From Pseudomonas sp. JM0905a (lineage in GTDB: Bacteria > Pseudomonadota > Gammaproteobacteria > Pseudomonadales > Pseudomonadaceae): a stretch of 64,000 nt of DNA. How positions within the stretch are numbered: the first letter of the stretch is position 1; each line of letters starts with the position of its first letter. The translations under genes and the position numbers were made by a program. Below, in pieces: positions 1 through 7,195 of the stretch. The DNA lies in assembly GCF_014700075.1 (NCBI RefSeq), contig NZ_JACXBU010000009.1:124001-188000 (forward strand), in the 5' to 3' direction. Below the pieces are notes generated by a model, which had not been told where the DNA came from, searched no databases, and was given only the letters and a program-made list of their open reading frames with translations.

Positions 1-285
1 ACGGGCGGCATTGAGGTTGACCTGGTTGGTGCCGATGCAGAAGCAGCCGACGGCGATGAGTTTCTTGGCGCAGTCGAACACCTCTTCGGTGAGCTGGGTG
101 CGCGAGCGAATGCCGATGAAGTGGACGTCGGCGATCTTCTCTTTCAGTTCGTCACCCGAGAGGGCGCCCTTGAGGTACTCGATGTTGGTGTAACCGGCGG
201 CCTTCAGGGTGTCCACGGCATTCTGGTGAACGCCTTCGAGGAGAAGGAACTTGATCTTGCTCTTTTCGAGAGAGGTCTTGCTCAT
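1..285 (-). CDS. serA: D-3-phosphoglycerate dehydrogenase, N-terminal part (cut by window edge)
   Basis: This is the first ~95 residues of SerA, which oxidises 3-phosphoglycerate to 3-phosphohydroxypyruvate in the first step of serine synthesis. The N-terminus MSKTSLEKSKIKFLLLEGVH and the run VGCFCIGTNQVNLNAA closely follow the E. coli-type enzyme. The Rossmann NAD domain and the ACT domain lie outside the window. The start at 285 matches the usual family N-terminus. The gene is divergent from a D-2-hydroxyglutarate dehydrogenase. SerA is known to reduce 2-oxoglutarate to D-2-hydroxyglutarate as a side reaction, so the pairing is functionally meaningful. The family call is very sure; the rest of the gene cannot be judged. 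Confidence 0.95.
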   Translation of the reverse strand, partial: MSKTSLEKSKIKFLLLEGVHQNAVDTLKAAGYTNIEYLKGALSGDELKEKIADVHFIGIRSRTQLTEEVFDCAKKLIAVGCFCIGTNQVNLNAAR

Positions 286-473
286 CTGCGTACCTATGTA
301 TCCCGGTAAAAATGACAGAAGCGGGCCGTGGGGCGGAGCGGGCTGCTCCCCGGAAAATCGGCTGGAGAGCACGATTCGCGGGGTGCGTATGCTAGCATGA
401 TCTCCTTTTCCCTTGCTCGGTTGCGACCTGAATCGTTCTCAGGGCGACCATGAATGATTTGAGAGTTCCGCTG
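286..473. promoter_or_regulatory. serA / D2HGDH divergent intergenic region
   Basis: This stretch must hold the promoters for two divergent genes. It contains a short palindrome GCTAGC near 390-396 with TATGCT just beside it, a possible -10 for the rightward gene, but no convincing -35. A purine-rich GAGAG lies about 9 bp upstream of the ATG at 474. No terminator or repeat is seen. Confidence 0.35.
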
Positions 474-1865
474 ATGACCAACGCTGCCCTGATCGAAGAG
501 CTGAAGACCCTGGTTGAGCCCGGCAAGGTGCTGACCGACGCCGCGTCCCTGGACGCCTACGGCAAGGACTGGACCAAGCATTTCGCCCCTGCTCCCAGCG
601 CCATCGTCTTCCCCAAGACCATCGAGCAGGTGCAGGCCATCGTGCGCTGGGCCAACCAGCACAAGGTCGCTCTGGTGCCGTCCGGCGGCCGTACCGGTCT
701 GTCCGCTGCGGCTGTGGCGGCTAATGGCGAGGTCGTGGTCGCCTTCGACTACATGAACCAGATCCTCGAATTCAACGAGTTCGACCGCACCGTGGTCTGC
801 CAGCCGGGCGTGATCACCGAGCAGCTGCAGAACTTTGCCGAGGAAAAGGGTCTGTACTACCCGGTGGACTTCGCCTCTGCCGGTTCCAGCCAGCTTGGCG
901 GCAACATTGGCACCAATGCCGGCGGGATCAAGGTGATTCGCTACGGCATGACCCGTAACTGGGTAGCCGGCCTGAAGGTAGTCACCGGCGCTGGCGACCT
1001 GCTGGAACTGAACAAGGACCTGATCAAGAACGCCACTGGCTACGACATGCGCCAGCTGTTCATCGGTGCCGAAGGCACCCTGGGCTTCGTGGTTGAAGCC
1101 ACCATGCGTCTGGACCGCGCGCCGAAGAACCTCACCGCCATGGTGCTGGGTTCGCCGGACCTGGATTCCATCATGCCTGTGCTCCACGCCTTCCAGAGCA
1201 AGCTGGACCTCACCGCCTTCGAGTTCTTCTCCGACAAGGCCATGGCCAAGGTTCTGGCTCGTGGCGACGTGCCAGCACCCTTCGAGACCGACTGCCCGTT
1301 CTACGCGCTGCTGGAGTTCGAGGCCGCCAGCGAAGAAATCGCCAACGACGCCCTGGCCACCTTCGAGCACTGCGTGGAGCAGGGCTGGGTGCTGGATGGC
1401 GTGATGAGCCAGAGCGAGCAACAGCTGCAGAACCTGTGGAAGCTGCGTGAGTACATCTCCGAGACCATCTCCCACTGGACCCCGTACAAGAACGACATCT
1501 CGGTCACCGTTTCCAAGGTGCCGGCCTTCCTGCACGACATCGACGCCATCGTCGAAGCCAACTACCCGGACTTCGAAGTGGTCTGGTTCGGCCATATCGG
1601 CGACGGCAATCTGCACCTGAACATCCTCAAGCCGGACAACCTGTCCAAGGACGAGTTCTTCGCCAAGTGCGCCACGGTGAACAAGTGGGTATTCGAGACT
1701 GTGCAGAAGTACAACGGCTCGATCTCCGCCGAGCATGGTGTGGGCATGACCAAGCGCGATTACCTCGGCTACAGCCGTTCGGAGCCTGAGATTGCGGTGA
1801 TGAAGGCGATCAAGGCGGTGTTTGATCCCAACGGGATCATGAACCCCGGAAAGATCTTCAACTGA
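474..1865 (+). CDS. D-2-hydroxyglutarate dehydrogenase (FAD-linked, GlcD/DLD family)
   Basis: An FAD-binding oxidoreductase of 463 residues in the vanillyl-alcohol-oxidase/GlcD fold. The FAD loop PSGGRTGLS lies near residue 69, followed by the segment GGNIGTNAGGIKV. The metal/substrate motif HIGDGNLHL is near residue 374 and SAEHGVGMTKRDYL near 420. The family oxidises D-2-hydroxy acids and passes electrons to ETF. The position, divergent from serA, matches the characterised Pseudomonas enzyme (PA0317 position) that removes the D-2-hydroxyglutarate made by SerA. An in-frame ATG at 450 would add eight residues; 474 is preferred because it has a purine-rich RBS and a family-like N-terminus MTNAALIEELKTLVEPGK. 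A plain D-lactate or glycolate oxidase subunit is less likely in this context. Confidence 0.88.
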   Translation: MTNAALIEELKTLVEPGKVLTDAASLDAYGKDWTKHFAPAPSAIVFPKTIEQVQAIVRWANQHKVALVPSGGRTGLSAAAVAANGEVVVAFDYMNQILEFNEFDRTVVCQPGVITEQLQNFAEEKGLYYPVDFASAGSSQLGGNIGTNAGGIKVIRYGMTRNWVAGLKVVTGAGDLLELNKDLIKNATGYDMRQLFIGAEGTLGFVVEATMRLDRAPKNLTAMVLGSPDLDSIMPVLHAFQSKLDLTAFEFFSDKAMAKVLARGDVPAPFETDCPFYALLEFEAASEEIANDALATFEHCVEQGWVLDGVMSQSEQQLQNLWKLREYISETISHWTPYKNDISVTVSKVPAFLHDIDAIVEANYPDFEVVWFGHIGDGNLHLNILKPDNLSKDEFFAKCATVNKWVFETVQKYNGSISAEHGVGMTKRDYLGYSRSEPEIAVMKAIKAVFDPNGIMNPGKIFN

Positions 1866-1868
1866 AAG

Positions 1869-1978
1869 CTACTGCGCTCGGCCATGCTGCGTTGAGTTCA
1901 GGCTCGGAATGCTCATTTACAGCAGTAAACTCCGCTTCCTCGCCTGAACTCGTCTTGCCTGGCCTTCGCTCGTGACGC
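1869..1978. repeat. Long imperfect inverted repeat (dispersed Pseudomonas-type intergenic element)
   Basis: The two arms, about 1869-1920 and 1925-1978, fold back on each other. GAGTTCAGG (1894-1902) pairs with CCTGAACTC (1943-1951), and ATTTAC pairs with GTAAAC around a 4-base loop at 1921-1924. The outer arms match only partly. The element fills the gap between the dehydrogenase and FAA-hydrolase genes. I recognise the GCTCATTTAC/GTAAACTCC type as a sequence often found between Pseudomonas genes, but copy number cannot be counted here. Confidence 0.6.
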
Positions 1979-1990
1979 TTTCAGCGTCAC
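1972..1990. other. Perfect 8-bp hairpin GTGACGCT-TTC-AGCGTCAC
   Basis: A perfect 8-bp stem with a 3-base loop lies at the right edge of the large inverted repeat, 19 bp before the ATG at 2010. It has no U-tract, so it is not a classical terminator. It could stabilise mRNA ends or be the outer part of the repeat element. Confidence 0.55.
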
Positions 1991-2009
1991 GTTCAACAGG
2001 AGTCGGTAA

Positions 2010-2675
2010 ATGAGCTACCAGCACCAGTATGTCGATGGCACTCCGATCCACTTTTCCCTGGGTAAGGTGGTCTGCGTCGGCCGTAACTATGCCGAGCACG
2101 CCAAGGAACTGAACAACCCCGTGCCGACCGAACCGCTGCTGTTCATCAAGCCGGGTTCCTGCGCGGTGCCGCTGGCCGGCGGCTTCAGCATTCCCCAGGA
2201 CCGTGGCGCAGTGCATTACGAAGCGGAAATCGCCGTGCTGATCGGCAAGCCGCTGTCCCGCCATCCCGATGCGGAAGAAGTGCGTGACGCCATCTCCGGC
2301 TTCGCACCGGCCCTGGACCTGACCCTGCGCGACGTGCAGGCCAAGCTCAAGGAGAAGGGCCTGCCCTGGGAAATCGCCAAGAGCTTCGACGGCGCCTGTG
2401 TGCTGGCGCCCTTCGTGCCGGGCGATGCCCCGGAGAGCCTGGACGATATCGGTATCCGCCTGACCATCAACGGCGAGGTCCGCCAGGACGGCAACAGCCG
2501 CGACATGCTCAACCCGATCCTGCCGCTGATCCAGCACATGGCCGGCCATTTCAGTCTGCAACCGGGTGACGTCATCCTCACCGGCACTCCGGTGGGTGTC
2601 GGCCCGCTGAACCAGGGCGATGCACTGGTGCTGGAGTTGGTGGGCCACAGCCGTTTCGAAAGCCGCGTGCTCTGA
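2010..2675 (+). CDS. Fumarylacetoacetate hydrolase-family protein (YcgM-like)
   Basis: A 221-residue FAH-fold enzyme, the usual size of single-domain YcgM/acylpyruvase-type members. The N-terminal stretch VCVGRNYAEHAKELNN, the central YEAEIAVLIGKPL carrying acidic metal ligands, and ILTGTPVGVGPL near the C-terminus are family hallmarks. Such enzymes hydrolyse acylpyruvates or decarboxylate oxaloacetate using Mg2+ or Mn2+; the substrate here cannot be read from sequence. AGGAGT lies upstream of the ATG. It follows the D2HGDH gene in the same direction after a 144-bp gap filled by hairpins, so cotranscription is uncertain. The position matches PA0318 of P. aeruginosa, as I recall it. Confidence 0.85.
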   Translation: MSYQHQYVDGTPIHFSLGKVVCVGRNYAEHAKELNNPVPTEPLLFIKPGSCAVPLAGGFSIPQDRGAVHYEAEIAVLIGKPLSRHPDAEEVRDAISGFAPALDLTLRDVQAKLKEKGLPWEIAKSFDGACVLAPFVPGDAPESLDDIGIRLTINGEVRQDGNSRDMLNPILPLIQHMAGHFSLQPGDVILTGTPVGVGPLNQGDALVLELVGHSRFESRVL

Positions 2676-2761
2676 TCGGATCGACCGGCGGCGGACCATT
2701 TCACGGAACTTTCACTGGCATATGGCTATCTCTAGCCGACCCCATCGTTGAGTAGTCCCCG

Positions 2762-3694
2762 ATGACGTTCCGCTTCCCGCAGTTCATTCGCCGTCGCCGG
2801 CTGATGTTGGGATTGGTCGCCGCCCTCGCTGGTGCCACCGCCCTCACGCGCTACATGCACTGGGACGACCGCGCCTTGGTCTGGCTGGCCGAGCAGCAGC
2901 TGACCGACGAACAGCGGGCCGACAGCATCTGGCTGCCGGGCTACAAGGCTGTGCTGCAGGGCAAGCCCCTGGCGGGCCTGGAAAACGACGAAACCTCCGA
3001 TCTGGCCTACAACCCCGTCACCGGAACCCTGTTCACCGTGACCGGCAAATCGCCAACCCTGGTGGAGTTGAGCCGTGACGGTGAGGTGCTGCGCAAGATC
3101 CCGCTGAAGGGGTTCTCCAACCCCGAAGGCGTGGCCGTTCTGGAAGGTGGCCATGTGGCGGTGACCGATGAGCGCCGCCGTACCCTGTCGATCTTCGAAC
3201 TGGACCCGGAAACCCGCGAACTGAAAGCCGGCAGCACCCCAGAGTTCGACCTGGGCTTCCCCGATTCCGGCAACAAGGGCTTTGAAGGCATCGCCTGGGA
3301 CCCGGCCAAGGGACGGTTGATCCTCGGCAAGGAACGAGGCCCTGTCGCCCTGTTCAGCCTGGGCAGCGATGGCACCGACGCCTTGGGTGAGGTGCTGCGC
3401 CCGCTGCCGAGCTATGGCCTGGGCATGCGCAACCTGTCCGCCCTCAGTGTCGACCCGCGTACCGGCCACCTGCTGGTGCTCTCCGCCCAGTCCAACCTGC
3501 TGCTGGAGCTCAACGATCAGGGCGACCCGGTCAGTTTCATCAGCCTCCTGGGCGGCATGAATGGCCTGGAGAATCGCATTCCCCGCGCCGAAGGCGTGGC
3601 CATGGACGAAAGCGGCGACATCTATGTCGTCAGCGAGCCGAACCTGTTCTACGTGTTCCGCAAGGAACTGGTCGCCAGCGCCGACAAGGGCTGA
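2762..3694 (+). CDS. SdiA-regulated (YjiK-type) beta-propeller protein, CarP paralogue
   Basis: A 310-residue protein with an N-terminal hydrophobic anchor (about residues 15-30, after RRRR) and a periplasmic propeller of the SdiA-regulated family. Repeating blades are visible: LAYNPVTGTLFTVTGKSPTL, FSNPEGVAVLEGGHVAVTDE, NKGFEGIAWDPAKGRLILGK, and the C-terminal EGVAMDESGDIYVVSEPNLF. It is clearly paralogous to the protein at 12505-13428, sharing IWLPGY/IWLPDY, NKGFEG and VSEPNLFY. It is followed at 104 bp by carO. The family is phytase-like by fold but no catalytic residues can be assigned. Unlike its paralogue and carO, its upstream region shows no TTAAG direct repeats. Confidence 0.85.
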   Translation: MTFRFPQFIRRRRLMLGLVAALAGATALTRYMHWDDRALVWLAEQQLTDEQRADSIWLPGYKAVLQGKPLAGLENDETSDLAYNPVTGTLFTVTGKSPTLVELSRDGEVLRKIPLKGFSNPEGVAVLEGGHVAVTDERRRTLSIFELDPETRELKAGSTPEFDLGFPDSGNKGFEGIAWDPAKGRLILGKERGPVALFSLGSDGTDALGEVLRPLPSYGLGMRNLSALSVDPRTGHLLVLSAQSNLLLELNDQGDPVSFISLLGGMNGLENRIPRAEGVAMDESGDIYVVSEPNLFYVFRKELVASADKG

Positions 3695-3708
3695 ATGGTC
3701 TGTCCCCG

Positions 3709-3746
3709 TTAAGCTTCGCTTAAGGCGCTTTTAAGCCTCGTTTCAG
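3709..3746 (+). promoter_or_regulatory. Four direct repeats at exact 11-bp spacing (OmpR/PhoB-type operator) before carO
   Basis: TTAAG occurs at 3709, 3720 and 3731, and a fourth degenerate copy TTCAG at 3742, each exactly 11 bp apart. This is the classic helical-phase layout for dimers of an OmpR-family response regulator. A possible -10, TAGCTT (3757-3762), starts 10 bp after the last repeat, as in class II activation. In P. aeruginosa carO is controlled by the CarSR two-component system, so CarR is the natural candidate; that step is inference. Confidence 0.7.
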
Positions 3747-3762
3747 CCAGTCGCCCTAGCTT

Positions 3763-3791
3763 GATCCCGTCAACCACAAACACACGGGATC
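3763..3791 (+). promoter_or_regulatory. Hairpin masking the carO Shine-Dalgarno region
   Basis: GATCCCGT (3763-3770) pairs perfectly with ACGGGATC (3784-3791) around a 13-base A/C-rich loop. The right arm contains the only purine-rich GGGA upstream of the carO ATG at 3798, so the stem would hide the ribosome-binding site if it lies in the 5' leader. Confidence 0.55.
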
Positions 3792-3797
3792 ACTTCC

Positions 3798-4145
3798 ATG
3801 AAAGCCAAATACCTCGCCCTGCTGGCCGTTCCGCTGTTCTCCACCGCCGTCATGGCCAGCAGCTACACCGGCCCGGGCGCCACCGCCCAGATCAACACCG
3901 TCGCCGCCGCACTGGAAGCCGCCGATGATGCTCCGGTGGTGCTGCAGGGCCAGATCGTCCGCCGTATCAAGGGCGATATCTACGAGTTCAAGGACGTCAC
4001 CGGCACCATGAAAGTGGAAATCGACGACGAAGACTGGCCGCCGATGTCCATTGGCGAGAAAGACACCGTCAAGCTGACCGGCGAAGTGGATCGCGACCTG
4101 ACGGGCCGCGAGGTGGATGTGGAATTCGTCGAGCGGGTGAACTGA
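3798..4145 (+). CDS. carO: CarO-like periplasmic OB-fold protein (YgiW/DUF388 family)
   Basis: A 115-residue protein with a Sec signal peptide (MKAKYLALLAVPLFSTAVMA, cleaved about residue 20) and a bacterial OB-fold (BOF) domain. VVLQGQIVRRIKGDIYEFKD and the C-terminal EVDVEFVERV are typical of YgiW/YdeI proteins. In P. aeruginosa CarO (PA0320) is calcium-induced through CarSR and supports Ca2+ homeostasis; this gene has the same size and neighbours. No enzyme activity is expected. The four-repeat operator and SD-masking hairpin immediately upstream suggest tight control. The call rests on family and synteny. Confidence 0.85.
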   Translation: MKAKYLALLAVPLFSTAVMASSYTGPGATAQINTVAAALEAADDAPVVLQGQIVRRIKGDIYEFKDVTGTMKVEIDDEDWPPMSIGEKDTVKLTGEVDRDLTGREVDVEFVERVN

Positions 4146-4174
4146 GCCAGCGCAGCAAAACCTGAGGGACACCT

Positions 4175-4202
4175 TGTGGGGGCGAATGAATTCGCCCCCA
4201 CA
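4175..4202. terminator. Perfect palindromic hairpin between convergent carO and deacetylase genes
   Basis: TGTGGGGGCGAAT (4175-4187) pairs with the arm 4189-4202 to give a 13-bp GC-rich stem. It lies between two convergent genes and probably ends transcription from at least one side, although there is no long U-tract. The same GGCGAATGAATTCGCC core recurs near 11325-11346, with a related form at 50517-50554, so it is also a dispersed repeat. Confidence 0.6.
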
Positions 4203-4225
4203 TTCATTTGGGCCCTCAGCTGGCG

Positions 4226-5257
4226 TCACGCCACGCTATCGAACCCCAGCAGCACATTGATCGCGTTGATGCCGATTTCCTCCACTGCATAACCCCCTTC
4301 CATCACGAAGAGCGTCTGCAGGCCGAGCTTGCCGATGATCTCGCCCATGCGCAGGTAGTCCGGGCTGTCCAGCTTGAACTGCGAAATCGGGTCTTCCTTG
4401 AAGGTATCCACCCCTAGCGACACCACCAGGGCGTCCGGTGCGTATTCGGCGATCTGCCGGCAGGCGTCGGCCAGCGCCAGACTCCAGACTGACCAGTCGA
4501 TGCCCGAAGCCAGCGGGTAGTTGAAGTTGAAGCCTTCCCCTGCACCCACGCCTTTCTCGTCGGCGAAGCCCAGGTAGTAGGGATACTCGAAGCGCGGGTC
4601 GCCGTGGATCGAGGTGAAGAGGACGTCGGCACGGTCGTAGAAGATGTCCTGGGTGCCGTTGCCGTGGTGGTAGTCCACGTCCAGCACCGCGACCCGCTTC
4701 GCGCCGGCATCCAGCATGGCCTGCACGGCGATGGCCGCGTTGTTCAGGTAGCAGTAGCCGCCCATGTAGTCGGCGGCGGCGTGGTGGCCCGGCGGGCGGC
4801 ACAGGGAGAAGATGCCGCGGGCGCCCTTGCGCAGTTCGGCCTGGCCGCTGAGGGCGACGTTGGCCGAGCTGGTGATGGCCTGCCAGGTGCCGGCGGTGAT
4901 GGGCGCGCCGGCGTCGAAGGAGTAGTAGCCCAGGCGCCCGTCGATATCGGTGGGCTCCACCTGGCGCAGGCGCCGGGTCGGCCAGGCGATGGGCAGCATG
5001 TCGTGGCTGCGGCCCTTTGCCTGCCAGTCGTTCCAGGCGTTCTTCAGGAAGTTCACGAAGCCCTCGCTGTGCACCCGCAGGATGGGCGACAGGCCGAAGT
5101 CGGTCGGTGCCTGGATGGCGCCGAGGTTCACCGCCTTGGCGCGGTCCAGCACCATGTCGGCGCGGCTCGGCTTCTCGAAGCAGGGGGTGAACTGGCCACC
5201 GATCAGCTCGTGCTTGCCGTGGTGCAGGTGGTGGTCGTCGGAATAGATCGTCAGCAT
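4226..5257 (-). CDS. Acetylpolyamine amidohydrolase (class II histone-deacetylase fold)
   Basis: A 343-residue arginase/deacetylase-fold enzyme. The active-site pair HH at 158-159 lies in RPPGHHA. The zinc ligands are D194 and H196 in LDVDYHHGNG, with D283 in LGVDTFKEDP. The family removes acetyl groups from acetylputrescine, acetylcadaverine or related amides. Length and motifs match the acetylpolyamine amidohydrolases of P. aeruginosa, and the position corresponds to PA0321. It is followed, in its own direction of transcription, by the carO-side hairpin. Upstream of it, in the same orientation with a 33-bp gap, is an APC permease, then the Pot-type ABC transporter, so a polyamine or acetylpolyamine substrate fits the neighbourhood. 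Exact substrate preference cannot be read. Confidence 0.9.
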   Translation of the reverse strand: MLTIYSDDHHLHHGKHELIGGQFTPCFEKPSRADMVLDRAKAVNLGAIQAPTDFGLSPILRVHSEGFVNFLKNAWNDWQAKGRSHDMLPIAWPTRRLRQVEPTDIDGRLGYYSFDAGAPITAGTWQAITSSANVALSGQAELRKGARGIFSLCRPPGHHAAADYMGGYCYLNNAAIAVQAMLDAGAKRVAVLDVDYHHGNGTQDIFYDRADVLFTSIHGDPRFEYPYYLGFADEKGVGAGEGFNFNYPLASGIDWSVWSLALADACRQIAEYAPDALVVSLGVDTFKEDPISQFKLDSPDYLRMGEIIGKLGLQTLFVMEGGYAVEEIGINAINVLLGFDSVA

Positions 5258-5290
5258 CAGCGTCTCCTTTCGGCTAGCAGGTTTTGGGGA

Positions 5291-6682
5291 TCATTCGAAT
5301 TCAGAGAATTGCACTTGCGGCGCCTTGCGGCGGAAGCCGCCGGTCTGTATCGCCAGGTAAGCCAGGCCGGCCGCGAACCAGCCGAGGCCGATGGCCAGGG
5401 TCAGCCCCGACAGGCTGGTCCAGAGCCAGGCGATCAGGGCAAAACCGATCGCCGGGACCAGGCCATAACGAGCGAGATCACCCGGCTGGCGCGGACGGCC
5501 GTCGAACAGGTGGGTACGGATCACCGCCAGGTTCACTGCAGAGAAGGCCACCAGGGCGCCGAAGCTGATCATCGAAGCCAGGGTGGCAAGGTCGATGACC
5601 ACCGCCAGCAACGACACTAGCGACACGATGAGGATGGCCACGGTCGGGGTGTGGAAGCGCTCGGACAGGGTGCCGAACAGGCGGCGCGGGAGGATTCCGT
5701 CGCGGCCCATGCTGTAGAGGATGCGCGACACCGAAGCCTGGGACGCCAGCGCCGAGCCGGCGGCGCCGGCCACGTAGGTGGCGGTGAAGAACGCAGCGAG
5801 GAACTGGCCGCCGGCCTTCAGCATCACCTCGTTGGCGGCGGCGTCCACGTCCTGGAAGACGCTGCCGGGGAACACCAGTTGAGCCACCAGCGACAGGACG
5901 AAAAACAGCACGCCTGCACAGAGGGTGGTGATGATGATGGCGCGGGGGATGTCGCGTTTCGGGTCGCGGGCCTCTTCGGCCAGGGTAGAAACCGCATCGA
6001 AGCCGAGGAACGACAGGCAGAGCACCGCCGCGCCGGCCATCAGGGGCGCCAGGCCCGGCTGGGTGCCATCGCCGATGAAGGGCGTGGTGAAGTCGATGGG
6101 GGCGTCGAACAGGCTCCGGCCAGCCATCGCCAGGAACACCAGGACGAAGACCACCTGCGCGATCACGATCAGGTTGCTCATGCCGGATACGGAACTGATG
6201 CCGAGGATGTTCAGCACAGTCACCAGGGCGATGGTGCTGACGACGAAGACCCAGGCCGGCACCTCGGGGAAGGCGATGTTGAGGAACAGGCCGATCACCA
6301 GGTAGTTGATCATCGGCAGGAACAGGTAATCCAGCAGCAGCGACCAGCCGGCGAGGAAGCCCACGCCAGGGCCGAAGCTGAGGCTGGTGTACGAATAGGC
6401 CGAGCCGGCGATGGGGTAGCGGCGAACCATGAAGCTGTACGACAGGGCGGTGAAGATCATCGCCAGCAGGGTCACCACGTAGGCCAGGGCGGTACGGCCG
6501 CCGGTCATTTCGGTGACCACGCCGTAGGTGGTGAAGATGGTCAGCGGCACCATGTAGACGAGGCCGAAGAACACCAGGGCGGGTAGCCCGAGTATCCGGC
6601 GCAGGGCCGTGCCCTGGGCGCTGTGGGTGAATTCGTTGGGCAGGCTGCCGCTATTGTCGACGCTGGCGGACGGGGTAGACAT
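5291..6682 (-). CDS. APC-superfamily amino acid/putrescine permease
   Basis: An inner-membrane transporter of 463 residues with about 12 hydrophobic segments. The first helix region carries FFGLVYMVPLTIFTTYGVV, and the conserved APC loop LSFLGFDAVSTLAEEARDPK is present in the middle. It resembles PuuP-like putrescine or amino-acid importers. The ATG at 6682 has a good GGAGAGAAGA RBS; longer in-frame extensions upstream lack family similarity and are rejected. It lies just upstream of the deacetylase and likely forms an operon with it. A shared multi-block promoter element lies far upstream (6944-7010), implying a leader of about 270 nt. The substrate is inferred only from context. Confidence 0.85.
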   Translation of the reverse strand: MSTPSASVDNSGSLPNEFTHSAQGTALRRILGLPALVFFGLVYMVPLTIFTTYGVVTEMTGGRTALAYVVTLLAMIFTALSYSFMVRRYPIAGSAYSYTSLSFGPGVGFLAGWSLLLDYLFLPMINYLVIGLFLNIAFPEVPAWVFVVSTIALVTVLNILGISSVSGMSNLIVIAQVVFVLVFLAMAGRSLFDAPIDFTTPFIGDGTQPGLAPLMAGAAVLCLSFLGFDAVSTLAEEARDPKRDIPRAIIITTLCAGVLFFVLSLVAQLVFPGSVFQDVDAAANEVMLKAGGQFLAAFFTATYVAGAAGSALASQASVSRILYSMGRDGILPRRLFGTLSERFHTPTVAILIVSLVSLLAVVIDLATLASMISFGALVAFSAVNLAVIRTHLFDGRPRQPGDLARYGLVPAIGFALIAWLWTSLSGLTLAIGLGWFAAGLAYLAIQTGGFRRKAPQVQFSEFE

Positions 6683-6943
6683 TGTTCTTCTCTCCGGTTT
6701 ACTGCGCGCCGCTGGGCGGCGCCTGGGTCGCGATGCGAGCCATCCTTGCGTGTGCGAGGCCGGGTCCGTTGCGCATCCGGCTGTGCGCGGGCAGTCAGTA
6801 AGGGTGGAGGCGGGGAGTCCGCTGGAAGGACGGAGGAAGGGTCGTGTGAAGCGAAAGCGCACGGGACATCTTCATATCTCTCTAGCCATTGTTCTTGTTG
6901 GATCGGCACCCATCTGTGGGGCGCCTGCTAGTTGCATGCGCTT
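6683..6943 (-). promoter_or_regulatory. Long probable 5' leader of the permease gene
   Basis: About 260 bases separate the permease ATG from the conserved promoter-like blocks at 6944-7010. No credible gene is seen here on either strand: the open frames have no family similarity and poor starts. The stretch is GC-rich and self-complementary in places but I could not fit a known riboswitch. If transcription starts near 6950 this is an unusually long untranslated leader. Confidence 0.35.
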
Positions 6944-7010
6944 CGATTCTGTCAGTGGAATACCGGGGGCAGAACCCCGCAAAGGGTCAAAAAGGGATCG
7001 AAGTGGCCAA
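6944..7010 (-). promoter_or_regulatory. Conserved multi-block upstream element A (shared with the pot operon)
   Basis: Read on the minus strand the blocks are TTGGCC (7010-7005), N7, ATCCCTTTTTGACC (6998-6985), N9, GTTCT, and CTGACAGAATCG (6955-6944). The same blocks in the same order occur upstream of the ABC operon at 11134-11201, with identical or 1-bp-different spacing. TTGACC could be a -35 hexamer; here the -10 is poor. The element probably marks co-regulation of two polyamine transport units. Confidence 0.6.
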
Positions 7011-7032
7011 CATGATTGGCCGGGGTGATAGC

Positions 7033-7128
7033 TTTCGGATTCGCCATTAGTGGATGTGAAAAGCGACATCCACCCTACGAAAGAGGATCCGTAGGATGGC
7101 GTAGAGCGCAGCGAAACCCATCACCTCG
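7033..7128. repeat. Mosaic of dispersed palindromic repeats
   Basis: GTGGATGT and ACATCCAC flank GAAAAGCG, and CCTACG and CGTAGG flank a 10-base spacer. The right half (7092-7120) reads GTAGGATGGCGTAGAGCGCA followed by a GCGAAACCCATC-type end. That right half resembles the arm of the larger hairpin at 42043-42127. No gene lies in 7011-7239. Confidence 0.5.
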
Positions 7129-7195
7129 GCTGCAGGAATGCTACCCGTCCGATCCTGCGGCATGGGTGCTTTAGCCAGGCTTCCCTCACCCCCGG

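Noticed and set aside
6541-6909. Possible gene or N-terminal extension upstream of the permease
   Set aside because: Residue composition (Arg/Pro/Ala) is that of random high-GC translation, and the permease has a good RBS and family-like start at 6682.
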